64,000 nucleotides of DNA from Paraburkholderia sprentiae WSM5005 (GCF_001865575.2 NZ_CP017563.2:372001-436000); one strand, 5' to 3'; shown: positions 1-10,158, numbered from the stretch's first letter. Numbers and translations: made by a program. The notes: generated by a model not told the origin, from the letters alone.

Positions 1-489
1 CAGGTACACGATAGCCCTCCCGAGAATAGTGCCGAAGCCGCAGTGGCGCTGCTGCTTGGATGGGCGCCTCTGGCTGAACGCCGCGGACTGCGGTCCATGG
101 CGATGTTGCATCGTCCCCTGGTAGTGGGTACCGATCCAATCGACGACGTCGTCCAGTTGGCGCTGTTGTGGGGCAAAACAGCGCCGGAGAAGGTCAACGA
201 CCTCTGGCAAGCCGGATTGTACGGCGCTGACAAAGGAGAGCTTCTTCAGATGGCCTCGGACACGAAACTGGGCCTCTCGCAAACCGCTGAACTGGCGGGC
301 GTACACGATATCGACACAGCACTAGGCAACCCCGGCGTGTGTGCCGGGTGGCTCGCTGCGGCATTCGCAATCGAACATGCCGCGCAAACCCGCGCACCTC
401 AATTCATGGCATGGCGCGAAGGTTCGTTGCGCCTTGCGGTCGCTCAACCTGTTGCGCAATCAAAAGAACAAGTGGAATCCAACGCATGA
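1..489 (+). CDS. 3' end of an unidentified protein upstream of tssM
   Basis: The reading frame is open from the left edge and ends at a TGA that overlaps the tssM start (ATGA). A GTG at 43 is possible, but the frame continues upstream of it with plausible codons, so I read this as the C-terminal part of a longer protein. The visible part is a mixed alpha/beta sequence of about 160 residues with no motif I recognise. Its tight coupling to tssM suggests a T6SS-associated role, but that is inference from position only. Confidence 0.6.
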   Translation, partial: QVHDSPPENSAEAAVALLLGWAPLAERRGLRSMAMLHRPLVVGTDPIDDVVQLALLWGKTAPEKVNDLWQAGLYGADKGELLQMASDTKLGLSQTAELAGVHDIDTALGNPGVCAGWLAAAFAIEHAAQTRAPQFMAWREGSLRLAVAQPVAQSKEQVESNA

Positions 490-3400
490 AGGCACGCAAA
501 ATCTCGGGCTACTGGACTTTTGTAATTGCTGCGACGACCGCGACGGCGCTCTTCGCCTACTTCAAAGGATCGGCCCTCGATCCGTCGCCGCTCCATCGTA
601 TCGTCGTTGTGATTCTGATCGGCTCGTTCATTCTGTTGCTTCGCGCTCCACTGGCGGGCGCGTGGAAGTTTGTCGCGCGAAACGCGCCGGGGCGCGCAGG
701 AAAGCAATACGATCGAGACCCGATGGCCCGTGTCGGTGCTGCTCAGAAGGAAGACGTCGTCAACCTCAACGAGTATCGAGGTCAAATTCTGAAAGCGCGA
801 CTGGGCGAGCGCCACGGCTGGCGCTGGCGCTATCGCGAACGCTGGGTGCTCATCGCCGGCGACGAACCGCTCGTCAAGCGAATCGTGCCGGGACTTGCTG
901 ACGACGGTTACGCGATCAACGGCGACATTGTCCTGCTGTACGCAAAGCAAACCACCGACAAGCTCGAGACCGAATGGCTCGACCAGATCCGTCGTTTGCG
1001 CCGCCGTCGCCCCGTCGACGCGATCGTCGCCGTGACCCGAAACCGCAGTTCAGCCAGCGCGTTTGACGCCGAAGGGACCGCGCAGCGACTCGCGCGCCAC
1101 GCCCGCGCGCTGCGCTGGGCCGCGCCCGCCTATCTGCTGAACGTCACCGATTTCGGCGGCGAATCTTCGGGCCAGGATGAAGCAATCGGCTTCACCTGGT
1201 CGAACGAGCGCGTCGATCCCAACGAAATCGACGTCTCCCTGAGAGGCCTCGCAGACAACCTCGCCGATGCAGGCGTTGTGCGCCTCACTCAGGACCCGAA
1301 CGACCGGTACCCGGCCGAGCTATCGCACCACATCGCGGGGTTCCGCGGTGCGTTGTCGGACCTGGTACTGCAGACCGGCCACTCACGCCTCTGGCGCAAC
1401 GCGGTCCACGGCCTGCTGTTTGCGCCGCTGTTCAAGGAGCGGGAACTGGATCCGTCCATTGCGGACCACGATTCTGAAGACGGCGAACCGTTCCCGCCGC
1501 AGCAACGCACGATCTGGCAAACCGTCGCCGACCATAGCCGCAAGATTCACGGCCGCCGCGTCGGCTTCTCGCTGTCGACCATGGCGGCATGGGTCACGAC
1601 GGCGCTCATCGGATGCTGGATCGCCGGCACGATGCTGTCGGGCTTCACCAACCGCTCGGCGATCCAGACAGCGGCCGGCACACTGACGAAACTGTCGACG
1701 ACGCAGGACCGCACCCAGGCGGCGCTCGCACTCGACAGCCTGGACAAACAGCTCGACACGCTCGAAGTCCGTCAGCGCGACGGCGCACCGTGGACCAGCC
1801 GCTTCGGCCTGAACCACGACGATGCGCTGTTAAACGCCGCCTGGCCCGGTTATGAAAACGCCGTTAGCCGCATCCTCGTCGCGCCGATCCGCCTGAAACT
1901 GGAGGAGCGTCTGCACCAGCTCGCCTCGCTCTCGGATGCGGAGATCGCCAGCGGCGGCAACGCGCAGGTCCAGGCCGCCTACGACACACTCAGGACCTAC
2001 CTGATGCTCGCGAGGCCGGACCGCGCGGTTGCCGCATTCCTGACGCCGCAGCTGATTGCCACGACCGTGCCAGCGCGCCCGGCCAGTTCCCCGCTGACAC
2101 CCGGCACGTGGGAAGACCTGCGCCAGCATGCAATCGCATTCTTTGCGAATCACCTGGGGCGCCGGGGATCCGCCGGGGACTCATCGCTCGCGATCGTTCC
2201 GGACGGCGCATTGGTGGCTACGGCGCGGCAGACCATCATCGGCGTGCGCGGCATCCAGAACTCGACCGACACGATCTACCAGCAGATCCTCGACGACGCG
2301 AAGCCGAAATATCCACCCGTGTCGCTCGCGACGCTGCTCGGCGAGACGAGCAGCAAGGGGCTGTTCAATACCGCGGCGACCGTACCGGGCGTGTTCACGC
2401 GCACTGCGTGGGACGAGCGGATCGCGAAAGCGATCGACGACGCGAGCGAGCAGCGCAATGTGACTGGCGACTGGGTGCTCTCGGACGTCCGCGCGAGCAC
2501 ATCGTCTACCGGGTCCCTGAAGGCCGAGTTGCGGCAACGCTATTTCGACGACTACGCGCGCGCGTGGCAGACGTTCCTCAACAGCCTGCGCTGGCAGCCG
2601 GCGCCGACGTTGTCCGGCACGGTTGACCAGCTCACGCTGCTCAGCGATCCGCAGCGCTCGCCGCTTGTCGCCCTGATGAACGCAGTGGTTTATCAGGCAG
2701 GGGCGGGGAGCGCGACGCAATCGCTGTCCGACACCCTGATCAGCAAGGCGCAGCAGCTTGTCGGCGCCGACGGGAAAGATCCGTCGAAGCAGACGCAGCC
2801 GCAACTGGCACCGCTGGCCGTGGCCTTCGGACCCATCCTGTGCCTGACGGGCAGCGACCTGGTGGCAGCGACGCCAGCGAACGGCAAGTCCGTCGCGCAG
2901 GCCGCCACGGGCGACCTGAGCCTCGCACGTTATCTCGAACGCGTGAGCGCGATGCGGCTGAAGGCCCAGCAGATGGTCGACAGTGCCGATCCCGATGCCA
3001 TGGCGCGCTCGGCCGCGCAGGCCGTGTTGCAGGGCAGGACCTCGGACATCGCCGACAGCCGCGACTATGCGAGCCGGCTTGCCGCGAGCCTGGGCGAACA
3101 GTGGGCGGGCTTCGGCGATCTCTTTCAGGCGCCGCTCGAGCAGACCTGGCAGGTCGTGGTGCAGCCGGCCGCGGCGAGCCTGAACGACATCTGGCGCACG
3201 GCGATCGTCGCGGACTGGAACCGGACGTTCGGCGGACGCTATCCGTTCGCGGACTCGGACAACGATGCGTCGCTGCCGGAGATGGCGCGCTTCATGCGCC
3301 CGGACAGCGGCGTCATCACAGGGTTCGTGACGACGCAGCTGGCGGGTATCGTCGAACGGCAGGGCGACCGATGGGTCGCTGCCCAGGGGGCTGATCATGG

Positions 3401-4022
3401 CACCAGCCACGGCGCGCTCACACTGGATCCGGGCTTCCTCACGGAGCTGAACAGGCTCACGCGCGTGGCGACCGTGCTGTTTCCATCCGGCGATGCGCAG
3501 GTGCGCTATGAACTGCGCGCGGTGCCAACACCAGGCGTGACGGACATGAAATTCGTGCTGTCGGGCCGCGAGCTGCACTACTTCAACCAGAAGGAAGCGT
3601 GGACGCCGTTCGTCTGGCCGGGCGACTCGCTGGAGAATCTCACGCATATCGAGTGGCAGACCGAGCAGGGCGGATTGCGCTCGACGCTCGATGCGCAGGG
3701 CAGGTTCGGGCTGATCCGTCTGTTCGAGCACGCCACGGTCACACCGCAGGACAGTGCGCGCTATCTGCTGTCGTGGACCCCGGACCGGAGTCAGGGTATC
3801 CCGCTGCGCGTGCAGCTGCGCAGCGAGGCCGGCCAGGGCCCGCTCGACGTGCTCGAACTGCGCCATTTCACACTGCCAACGCGGATCTTCGTGACGGCCG
3901 GCGCCCGGGTCACGCAGAAGCTGGCTGAGGCCGCTCCGCCGCCGCTGCCGCCGGCGGCAATCACCGCGGCAAGGCACGCCGCAACGCCGCTGCCTCGCGG
4001 CTTCCTTGCGGAGGTCGAATAA
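486..4022 (+). CDS. tssM: T6SS inner-membrane protein TssM (IcmF/VasK family)
   Basis: The product is 1178 residues, the usual TssM length. TssM forms the T6SS trans-envelope complex with TssJ and TssL. Two hydrophobic segments near residues 9-26 and 37-53 are followed by a cytoplasmic domain, a third hydrophobic segment near 360-385 and a long periplasmic region. The C-terminal part resembles the IcmF C-terminal domain, which binds TssJ. The start at 486 overlaps the upstream stop and gives the hydrophobic N-terminus; an upstream extension lacks TssM character. Unusually, the place where many TssM proteins carry a GxxGxGKT nucleotide-binding loop (residues about 119-135 here) reads IAGDEPLVKRIVPG, with no Walker A. 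The TAA stop shares one base with the next ATG. Confidence 0.92.
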   Translation: MKARKISGYWTFVIAATTATALFAYFKGSALDPSPLHRIVVVILIGSFILLLRAPLAGAWKFVARNAPGRAGKQYDRDPMARVGAAQKEDVVNLNEYRGQILKARLGERHGWRWRYRERWVLIAGDEPLVKRIVPGLADDGYAINGDIVLLYAKQTTDKLETEWLDQIRRLRRRRPVDAIVAVTRNRSSASAFDAEGTAQRLARHARALRWAAPAYLLNVTDFGGESSGQDEAIGFTWSNERVDPNEIDVSLRGLADNLADAGVVRLTQDPNDRYPAELSHHIAGFRGALSDLVLQTGHSRLWRNAVHGLLFAPLFKERELDPSIADHDSEDGEPFPPQQRTIWQTVADHSRKIHGRRVGFSLSTMAAWVTTALIGCWIAGTMLSGFTNRSAIQTAAGTLTKLSTTQDRTQAALALDSLDKQLDTLEVRQRDGAPWTSRFGLNHDDALLNAAWPGYENAVSRILVAPIRLKLEERLHQLASLSDAEIASGGNAQVQAAYDTLRTYLMLARPDRAVAAFLTPQLIATTVPARPASSPLTPGTWEDLRQHAIAFFANHLGRRGSAGDSSLAIVPDGALVATARQTIIGVRGIQNSTDTIYQQILDDAKPKYPPVSLATLLGETSSKGLFNTAATVPGVFTRTAWDERIAKAIDDASEQRNVTGDWVLSDVRASTSSTGSLKAELRQRYFDDYARAWQTFLNSLRWQPAPTLSGTVDQLTLLSDPQRSPLVALMNAVVYQAGAGSATQSLSDTLISKAQQLVGADGKDPSKQTQPQLAPLAVAFGPILCLTGSDLVAATPANGKSVAQAATGDLSLARYLERVSAMRLKAQQMVDSADPDAMARSAAQAVLQGRTSDIADSRDYASRLAASLGEQWAGFGDLFQAPLEQTWQVVVQPAAASLNDIWRTAIVADWNRTFGGRYPFADSDNDASLPEMARFMRPDSGVITGFVTTQLAGIVERQGDRWVAAQGADHGTSHGALTLDPGFLTELNRLTRVATVLFPSGDAQVRYELRAVPTPGVTDMKFVLSGRELHYFNQKEAWTPFVWPGDSLENLTHIEWQTEQGGLRSTLDAQGRFGLIRLFEHATVTPQDSARYLLSWTPDRSQGIPLRVQLRSEAGQGPLDVLELRHFTLPTRIFVTAGARVTQKLAEAAPPPLPPAAITAARHAATPLPRGFLAEVE

Positions 4023-5602
4023 TGCTCGCCGGTCTGCTCAAAAGTCTCTTTCCGTCCCGCGACGCGGAGCAACTGGTGCGCGCGCGTCTGGAAGCGTGGG
4101 ACGCCTGGCTGCAGCCACTGCCGGGCGATCACGGCGTGGGCCGCGATCCGGGTTACGAGGATGCGTTCTTCGAACTGAAGGACGAGGCCAGCAAGCTTTC
4201 CGGCATCGACGACGGCCTGATCGTCCGCTCCTGCGAACAGCTCACGAAGGAAACCGGCAAGGACCTTCGTGTAGCCAGTTACTACGCGTCCGCACGGCTG
4301 CGACAGGACGGCCCGGCCGGTTTCGCGGACGGGCTCGAGTTGGCCGCCGCGCTCATCGATCGGTTCGGCGATGCCCTGCTGCCCGCACGCGCCGAGGCGA
4401 AGAAGGGTGCGCTCGAGATGCTGGCCACCACCCGCGTGATCGAGCTGCTGGCAAGCCGCGGTGAGTTCGCGCCGGCCGATCTCGAACGCGCGATTGCCGC
4501 GCTCGACCTGCTGGTGACGCGTACCGGGGCCTGGCCGGAAGCGGCTCAGCCGAACCTGCGCCCGCTCGTGTCCCGCTTCGAGCGCAACGACGAGCCCGCG
4601 CGCAGCGCGGAGCCCGACGCGACCGCGCCGTTCGCCGTGGCAGGTGCCGCTTTGGCATCCGGCACGATCGCATCCACGCGCGATCTGCTCGACCAGGCGC
4701 GCACGATGGCGACGTGGCTGCGCGATCAGGAAAATGGCTATCTGCCCTCGGTGCGGCTCGTGCGCAGCATCCGCTGGGACACGTTGCACGAGGTCCCGCC
4801 CGCGGACGCGGCCGCACGCACGCGGCTTGTGCCGCCTCGCGGCGAGCTGCGTCAGCAGATGAAACGGCTCGTGCTGCAGAAGCAGTGGCACGAACTGCTG
4901 GAGCGCGTCGAAGGGGCGTACATGGAGGGGGTCAATCACCTCTGGTTCGACCTGCAGTACTTCCAGCACGTCGCGCTCGATCACGTCGGCGCACCGTACA
5001 ACGCGTGGCGCGAGCTGCTGCGCGCCGACTTCGCGCTGTTCCTCGAACGGTTACCGGGTATCGAGCGGCTCGCGTTCAACGACGGCACGCCGTTCGCCGA
5101 CGACGCGACGCTGGAGTGGATTGCACGGCACGCGGTCGTGCGTGATCTGGAGGCGGGCGAGAGCGTCGCACCGCTGCCGGTGTCCGCCGACAGCGACGAC
5201 GGCGCCGCCGGCGACTGGCCCGAGATCGAAGCGCAGGCGCGCGACATGGCGGCCGGCGACGGCATCGAAGCGGCCTTCGCGTGGCTCGACGCACTGCCGG
5301 GCATCCGGACCGAACGCCAGCGCTACCTGCAGCGGCTCGTAATGGCGCGACTCGCCGATCACGCGGGCCGCGCCGACACGGCGATAGCGTTGCTGGGAGA
5401 ACTCGATTCGGCCGCCTGCTCGTTGCCGTTGATGCGCTGGGAGCCGGCGCTCATCTTCGAGGTCAAGCATCAGTTGATGCGAGCCCTGAAAGCCGCGAGC
5501 AGCCGCAAGGATGCGGACAAACCGGCGCTCGCACGCCGCATCGAGCAGTTGCGCGATCAGCTGAGCGTGCTCGACCCCGCCCGTGCGGTGACCCTCTCAT
5601 AA
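4022..5602 (+). CDS. T6SS TssA-like protein (ImpA N-terminal domain, VasJ type)
   Basis: This 526-residue protein has an ImpA-type N-terminal domain (about residues 10-130, with the cap-like stretch LLPARAEAKKGALEML) and a long helical C-terminal region like the VasJ/ImpA C-terminal domain. TssA-family proteins organise baseplate and sheath assembly in the cytoplasm. It starts one base inside the tssM stop (TAATG), so the two are probably translationally coupled. The family has several architectural classes with different names (TssA, VasJ, VasL), so I assign the family but not a specific symbol. Confidence 0.85.
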   Translation: MLAGLLKSLFPSRDAEQLVRARLEAWDAWLQPLPGDHGVGRDPGYEDAFFELKDEASKLSGIDDGLIVRSCEQLTKETGKDLRVASYYASARLRQDGPAGFADGLELAAALIDRFGDALLPARAEAKKGALEMLATTRVIELLASRGEFAPADLERAIAALDLLVTRTGAWPEAAQPNLRPLVSRFERNDEPARSAEPDATAPFAVAGAALASGTIASTRDLLDQARTMATWLRDQENGYLPSVRLVRSIRWDTLHEVPPADAAARTRLVPPRGELRQQMKRLVLQKQWHELLERVEGAYMEGVNHLWFDLQYFQHVALDHVGAPYNAWRELLRADFALFLERLPGIERLAFNDGTPFADDATLEWIARHAVVRDLEAGESVAPLPVSADSDDGAAGDWPEIEAQARDMAAGDGIEAAFAWLDALPGIRTERQRYLQRLVMARLADHAGRADTAIALLGELDSAACSLPLMRWEPALIFEVKHQLMRALKAASSRKDADKPALARRIEQLRDQLSVLDPARAVTLS

Positions 5603-5614
5603 GAACGAAAATCC

Positions 5615-7429
5615 ATGGAACACGACGATCCCATCCTGCGCTACTACGAAGCCGAAATGCGCTATCTGCGCGAGTCCGGCAAAGAGTTCGCCAAAGCGCA
5701 TCCTGACCGGGCGCGCATGCTCAATCTCGATCGCGTCGGCGACCGTGATCCCTACGTCGAGCGCCTGCACGAAGGCTTTGCGTTCCTGACCGGACGCCTG
5801 CAGCAGAAGCTCGACGATGAATTGCCCGAGCTGACCGAGGGCCTCGTGAGCCTGCTGTGGCCACACTATCTGCGCATGATTCCATCGCTGTCGGTGGTCG
5901 AGCTGATTCCGCTCGCCGAGAAACTGCAGAAGACCGAAACAGTGCCCGCCGGCGTGCCGGTGCGCTCGGCATCGATCGCTGTGCCGCCGGCAGCGGGCGC
6001 CGAGGGCACCACGCCGAAGACCGTACAGTGCCTGTACCGGACCACGCAAGAGGTGACGTTGCAGCCGCTGCGTCTGACGCACGCGAGCCCGACGGTGCGA
6101 CATGACGGCCGCTCCGTGATCCGCGTGGGGTTCGAGCTCGACCAGTCCGCGCGCCGCGAGGCGACGGACCTGTCCCGTGTGCGGCTGTACCTGAACGCGG
6201 ATCTGCCGACCGCGTTCGCGATGCATCTTGCGCTGACCCGCCAGGTGGATTCGATTGCGTGGCGGATCCCCGAAGTGCGCGATGGCGAGGCGCTGCCGCT
6301 CGCTGGCGTCAGCATCGAGCCGGCGGGCTTCTCGACTGAAGAGCGCCTCTGGCCGAAAGCCGAGGCGTCGTTTTCTGGCTACCAGCTGCTGCTCGAATAT
6401 TTCACGTTCCGCGAGAAATTCCTCTTCGCCGACCTCTGTGGTCTCGACGTCGAGAAGTTGCCCGCGAGCACGACGCGCTTCGAACTGGAGATCGTGCTCC
6501 AGCGTGCGTATCCGTCCGACCAGCGTTTCAGTGCGGAGAACCTGCGGCTCTTCTGCACGCCGGTCATCAACCTGTTCGAACTCGACGCCGAGCCGGTCGT
6601 GATCGATCACCACGAGACCGAATACCGGGTCGTGCCGGCCGGGCACCGGGGTGAACACGTCGAGACGTATTCGGTCGACGCGATCGAATCGTTCGACCAT
6701 GTGACGGCGGAGCGCTACGAATATGTGCCGTTCGCGACCTTCCGGCATCGCGGCGGCATGCTGCGGCACGAGGCGCCGGAGCGGTATTTCCACACCCGTG
6801 TGCGGCCCGGCGTGACCGGTCTTCACGAAACCTGGGTGATCCTCGGCGGCCACGCGTGGGAGACGATGGAGGATCTGCCCGAGGAGAGCGTATCGCTGCG
6901 CGTGACCGGCACGAACGGGCTGCTGCCGCGCAAGGGTCTGCGCGAGGCGAGCATCGATGAACTGGCCGCGAGCACGCCGAATGTCGCGGGCGTGCGCAAT
7001 CTGGTTGCGCCGACCTTGCCGCTCTATCCGCCGACCGGCGACCGCTTCCAGTGGCGGGTACTGTCGCATCTCGCGCCCAACTTCCTGTCGATGATGGACG
7101 CGGAAGTGCTGCGCGGTGCATTGGCGCTCTATGACTGGACCAGCGACGAGCTCAACCGCCGGCGTCTTGCCGGCATCCTGCACGTGTCGGAGGAACTGCT
7201 CGAGGAGGTATCCGGCGGGGCGGTCGAGCGCGGCGTACTGATCGAAGTCACGCTCGATGCCCACGCGTTCGCGGGCGAGGGCGACGTGATGCTGTTCGGC
7301 GAACTGCTGCACCGGTTCTTCGGGCTGTATGCGGAGATCAACCTGTTCACGAAGCTCGCCATCGTGAGCCTGCCGTCGCAGACCCGTACCGAATGGCCGC
7401 GCAGCAAGGCGCAGCGCGCTCCCCTATGA
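5615..7429 (+). CDS. tssF: T6SS baseplate subunit TssF (ImpG/VasA)
   Basis: The 604-residue product opens with a typical TssF N-terminus (ILRYYEAEMRYLRESGKEFA, then a conserved DPYVERLHEGFAFLTGRLQ stretch). TssF with TssG, TssE and TssK forms the baseplate wedge in the cytoplasm. The gene lies 12 bases after the tssA-like gene. Its stop overlaps the tssG start by four bases (ATGA), matching the obligate TssF2-TssG complex known for this family. Length and motifs look intact. Confidence 0.95.
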   Translation: MEHDDPILRYYEAEMRYLRESGKEFAKAHPDRARMLNLDRVGDRDPYVERLHEGFAFLTGRLQQKLDDELPELTEGLVSLLWPHYLRMIPSLSVVELIPLAEKLQKTETVPAGVPVRSASIAVPPAAGAEGTTPKTVQCLYRTTQEVTLQPLRLTHASPTVRHDGRSVIRVGFELDQSARREATDLSRVRLYLNADLPTAFAMHLALTRQVDSIAWRIPEVRDGEALPLAGVSIEPAGFSTEERLWPKAEASFSGYQLLLEYFTFREKFLFADLCGLDVEKLPASTTRFELEIVLQRAYPSDQRFSAENLRLFCTPVINLFELDAEPVVIDHHETEYRVVPAGHRGEHVETYSVDAIESFDHVTAERYEYVPFATFRHRGGMLRHEAPERYFHTRVRPGVTGLHETWVILGGHAWETMEDLPEESVSLRVTGTNGLLPRKGLREASIDELAASTPNVAGVRNLVAPTLPLYPPTGDRFQWRVLSHLAPNFLSMMDAEVLRGALALYDWTSDELNRRRLAGILHVSEELLEEVSGGAVERGVLIEVTLDAHAFAGEGDVMLFGELLHRFFGLYAEINLFTKLAIVSLPSQTRTEWPRSKAQRAPL

Positions 7430-8577
7430 CACCACGCGAGCTACCCAACCTGGACCCGCTGGTGGCGTCGTTGCTTGCGCGCGCCCCGACGATGAATTTC
7501 ATGCAGCTGTGCAGGCTGCTTGAAGTGCGCCTATCCGGCGCCCCGAAGGAAGTCCCGCCGGAGAATCAACCCGGTTTCGGCACGCGCGATACGCCGGAGC
7601 ACGAGCCGGTGCGGTTCCGCCCACGGGCGCGCCTCGGGTTTCCGGCCGGTGAGATCGCAGGGGTCGAATTCGACGACGAGCTACCCGATGCGCCGCCGAC
7701 CGTGCGCACGACCTTCCTCGGTCTGTATGGTGTCGACGCCGCGATGCCATCGCACATGGTCGACGAGATCGTGCTGCGCGAGGAGGGGCACGAGGCTGTC
7801 GAGGCGTTTCTCGACCAGTTCAACCACCGCTACGTGACGCTGCTGTACCGCGCCTGGAAGAAATACCGCTATCCGGAGAGTTTCCGCCCGGGCGGCACGG
7901 ATGCGCAGTCGCGCAACCTCCTGTGTCTCGCCGGCTTCGGCTGGGGCGACAAGCCGGGCCGCTCGGGTCTGGCGGATTCGCGCGTGCTCGCGCTGCTCGG
8001 TCTCATGGTCCAGCGCACGCGCACGCCGGAGGGACTCGCCGGCGTGGTGGCGCTGGCCGCACCCGGCGTCGAGGTGCGCGTCGACGAATTCTGGCCAACG
8101 GTCATGCGTGCTGGTCAGCCGCGGCCGCTCACGTCGTCAGGCAGACTCGCCGGTCCCCCCGGCGGACTTGCTTCGGGGCGCGCTCAGGAAGACAGCCAGC
8201 GTCGCGGACTCGGCGGCGGCTATGTGCTCGGCAATCGCCTCACGTATCGCAGTCGTGCCGTGCGGGTGACGCTGCGCCCTTCGGGCGGACAGCAGGCGCA
8301 CGACCTGCTGCCCGGCGCGTGGCTGCATCGCGAGCTGATGGCGTTCCTCCGTCTGTATGTCGGCACCAAGGCCGACGTCCACCTGCGCATGGAGGTATCG
8401 TCGCGTCTCGCGCCGGCGCCCTCGGTCGGCACGGCTTCTGCGGCGCCGTCGCCGCGCCTTGGATGGACCATCGTGTTGCCCTCGAATGAGGAGCGAATCA
8501 TTACCATTGCGCTCGGCGTCTACGAAGCGTTCCCCGCGCCCGGACCGAACCCGCATCGGATGCCGCGCGCTGCCTGA
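7426..8577 (+). CDS. tssG: T6SS baseplate subunit TssG (ImpH/VasB)
   Basis: I choose the ATG at 7426, which overlaps the tssF stop as ATGA, over an in-frame upstream start at 7393 inside tssF; the product is then 383 residues. The sequence has the TssG hallmarks NFMQLCRLLE near the start and FLGLYGVDAAMPSHM, the latter matching the conserved FxGLxGxxSPLPxH motif of the family. It bridges two TssF copies in the baseplate wedge. A proline/serine/alanine-rich linker near residues 320-340 is followed by a short C-terminal strand. Confidence 0.93.
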   Translation: MTPRELPNLDPLVASLLARAPTMNFMQLCRLLEVRLSGAPKEVPPENQPGFGTRDTPEHEPVRFRPRARLGFPAGEIAGVEFDDELPDAPPTVRTTFLGLYGVDAAMPSHMVDEIVLREEGHEAVEAFLDQFNHRYVTLLYRAWKKYRYPESFRPGGTDAQSRNLLCLAGFGWGDKPGRSGLADSRVLALLGLMVQRTRTPEGLAGVVALAAPGVEVRVDEFWPTVMRAGQPRPLTSSGRLAGPPGGLASGRAQEDSQRRGLGGGYVLGNRLTYRSRAVRVTLRPSGGQQAHDLLPGAWLHRELMAFLRLYVGTKADVHLRMEVSSRLAPAPSVGTASAAPSPRLGWTIVLPSNEERIITIALGVYEAFPAPGPNPHRMPRAA

Positions 8578-8590
8578 ATCAGGAGAACTT

Positions 8591-9118
8591 ATGTCTTTTC
8601 GTTTAACCATGGCCACCGTTGCGTCCTGCGTTCTGCTCTCCGCGTGCGGTGCCTGGCAGTCGGTGTCCGACGGCACTTCGAGCGCCTATCACGCGGTGTT
8701 TTTCAAACAGGTCAAGGTGCTGAACGTCGATCTGACCGCACGTGCCGAGCTGAACCCGGACGACGCGGGACGTTCGACGTCGCTGGCGGTCCGCGTCTAT
8801 CAGCTCAAGGATCGCAAGCTGTTTGACGGTGTGTCCTACGACGATCTGTTGAAGAACGATAGAACCGTACTCGCGCAGGACCTTCAGGCCAGTATGGCAG
8901 CCGTCGTCAATCCCGGCGCGTCGGTGAGTCTATCGCAGCCCATGCAGGCAGACACGAAGTACGTGGCGATCGTCGCCTTCTATCGTCATCCCGGCAACGG
9001 CGATGGCTGGAAATACGCGATCACGAAGAAGAAGCTGTCTGCCGATGCGCCGCTTAAGCTCACGCTGATGGATCAGGAACTGGTCGCATCCGGTGATCTT
9101 CAGAAGGACCCGGAATGA
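8591..9118 (+). CDS. tssJ: T6SS outer-membrane lipoprotein TssJ
   Basis: The ATG at 8591 follows a good ribosome-binding site (AGGAGA) and gives a 175-residue lipoprotein with lipobox LLSAC (Cys19). The mature part has the TssJ/VasD transthyretin-like pattern, including LAVRVYQLKDRKLFDGVSYD and VAIVAFYRHP. TssJ anchors the TssM periplasmic domain to the outer membrane. It is the last tss gene here; tssB, tssC, hcp, tssE, tssK, tssL, clpV and vgrG are not in the window and presumably lie to the left. Confidence 0.93.
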   Translation: MSFRLTMATVASCVLLSACGAWQSVSDGTSSAYHAVFFKQVKVLNVDLTARAELNPDDAGRSTSLAVRVYQLKDRKLFDGVSYDDLLKNDRTVLAQDLQASMAAVVNPGASVSLSQPMQADTKYVAIVAFYRHPGNGDGWKYAITKKKLSADAPLKLTLMDQELVASGDLQKDPE

Positions 9119-9270
9119 TGCACGTCCGGGCGTGTCCGCGCTCACCGTGTTTGCGTGTCCGGCGGGCAGCTGGTGCCAGGGCTGCCGCCTGATATGCGCA
9201 AGCATGCTGAAAGGAACCCGTCAGATACGTTGCAGTCGAAACGGTTCTTTGACGTCGCCGAGAAGAACAA

Positions 9271-10158
9271 ATGAAACATTCGTCAGTTCGTCGCGCGCTG
9301 CTGCTTGCAGTTGCTTCAGTCCCGTTCACTGGAGCGTGTACTTTGGGTTCGGACAGCACACGCGGTTTCACCGAGGCGCAGCGTCGCCTTGGCGCACTCG
9401 AATCCGCAACGGGCGGCCGACTCGGCGTCGCTGCGCTGAATACGGCCGACGGCACCCAGGTGCAACACCGCGCTGACGAGCGCTTTCCGTTTTGCAGCAC
9501 CTTCAAAGTCATGGCGGCATCCGCCATCCTTAAGCGCAGCGAGACCGAAAACGGCCTGCGACGACAGCACATCGCCTATACGAAAGACGAACTCGTCGCG
9601 TATTCACCGATTACCGCAGAGCATGCCGGCACCGGCATGACGGTTTCTGAACTCTGCGCAGCCGCTCTGCAGCACAGCGACAATACGGCAGGCAACCTGC
9701 TGATAAAGATGCTTGGCGGTCCAGCCGCCGTGACCGCGTTTGCACGCTCGATCGGCGACGACCCATTCCGGCTCGACCGCTGGGAGACTGAACTCAACAC
9801 GGCGATCCCGGGCGATCCACGGGATACGACCACGCCTGCTGCAATGGCAGGAAGCCTGCAACGTCTCGCGTTGGGCGATGCGCTAGGTGCGCCGGAGCGC
9901 GCAATGCTCATCGAATGGATGCGCGGCAACACCACTGGCGCGGCAAAAATACGCGCAGGCGTGCCCGCGGCATGGTCAGTTGCCGACAAGACCGGCGGCG
10001 GAGACTACGGCACGACCAACGATATTGCCGTGATGTGGCCGCCCGGGAAGCCTCCTATTGTGCTTGCTGTCTACTTCACACAGCCCGACAAGGACGCGCC
10101 GGTGCGCAACGACGTGGTAGCAACGGCTGCGCGGATCGTGGCCGAAACGCTGGGTTAG
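9271..10158 (+). CDS. class A beta-lactamase, Pen-like
   Basis: This 295-residue serine beta-lactamase shows all class A active-site motifs: S76-T-F-K79, S136-D-N138, E172-x-x-L-N176 (the Omega loop) and K240-T-G. It resembles the chromosomal PenA/PenB enzymes of Burkholderia. A cysteine (C75) precedes the catalytic serine, as in carbapenem-hydrolysing KPC/SME types, and the residue after KTG is glycine rather than the usual Thr/Ser/Ala. The N-terminus is a signal peptide that may be lipidated (TGAC, Cys23), though the lipobox is imperfect. No divergent LysR regulator (penR/ampR type) is next to it, unlike the usual Burkholderia arrangement. Confidence 0.93.
   Translation: MKHSSVRRALLLAVASVPFTGACTLGSDSTRGFTEAQRRLGALESATGGRLGVAALNTADGTQVQHRADERFPFCSTFKVMAASAILKRSETENGLRRQHIAYTKDELVAYSPITAEHAGTGMTVSELCAAALQHSDNTAGNLLIKMLGGPAAVTAFARSIGDDPFRLDRWETELNTAIPGDPRDTTTPAAMAGSLQRLALGDALGAPERAMLIEWMRGNTTGAAKIRAGVPAAWSVADKTGGGDYGTTNDIAVMWPPGKPPIVLAVYFTQPDKDAPVRNDVVATAARIVAETLG

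Noticed and set aside
339..485. 49-codon upstream extension of tssM
   Set aside because: It overlaps the upstream gene in another frame and removes the ATGA coupling and the hydrophobic N-terminus expected for TssM.
5597..7312. 571-codon minus-strand open frame opposite tssF
   Set aside because: tssF is a well-supported gene on the plus strand; the antisense frame has no recognisable protein features.
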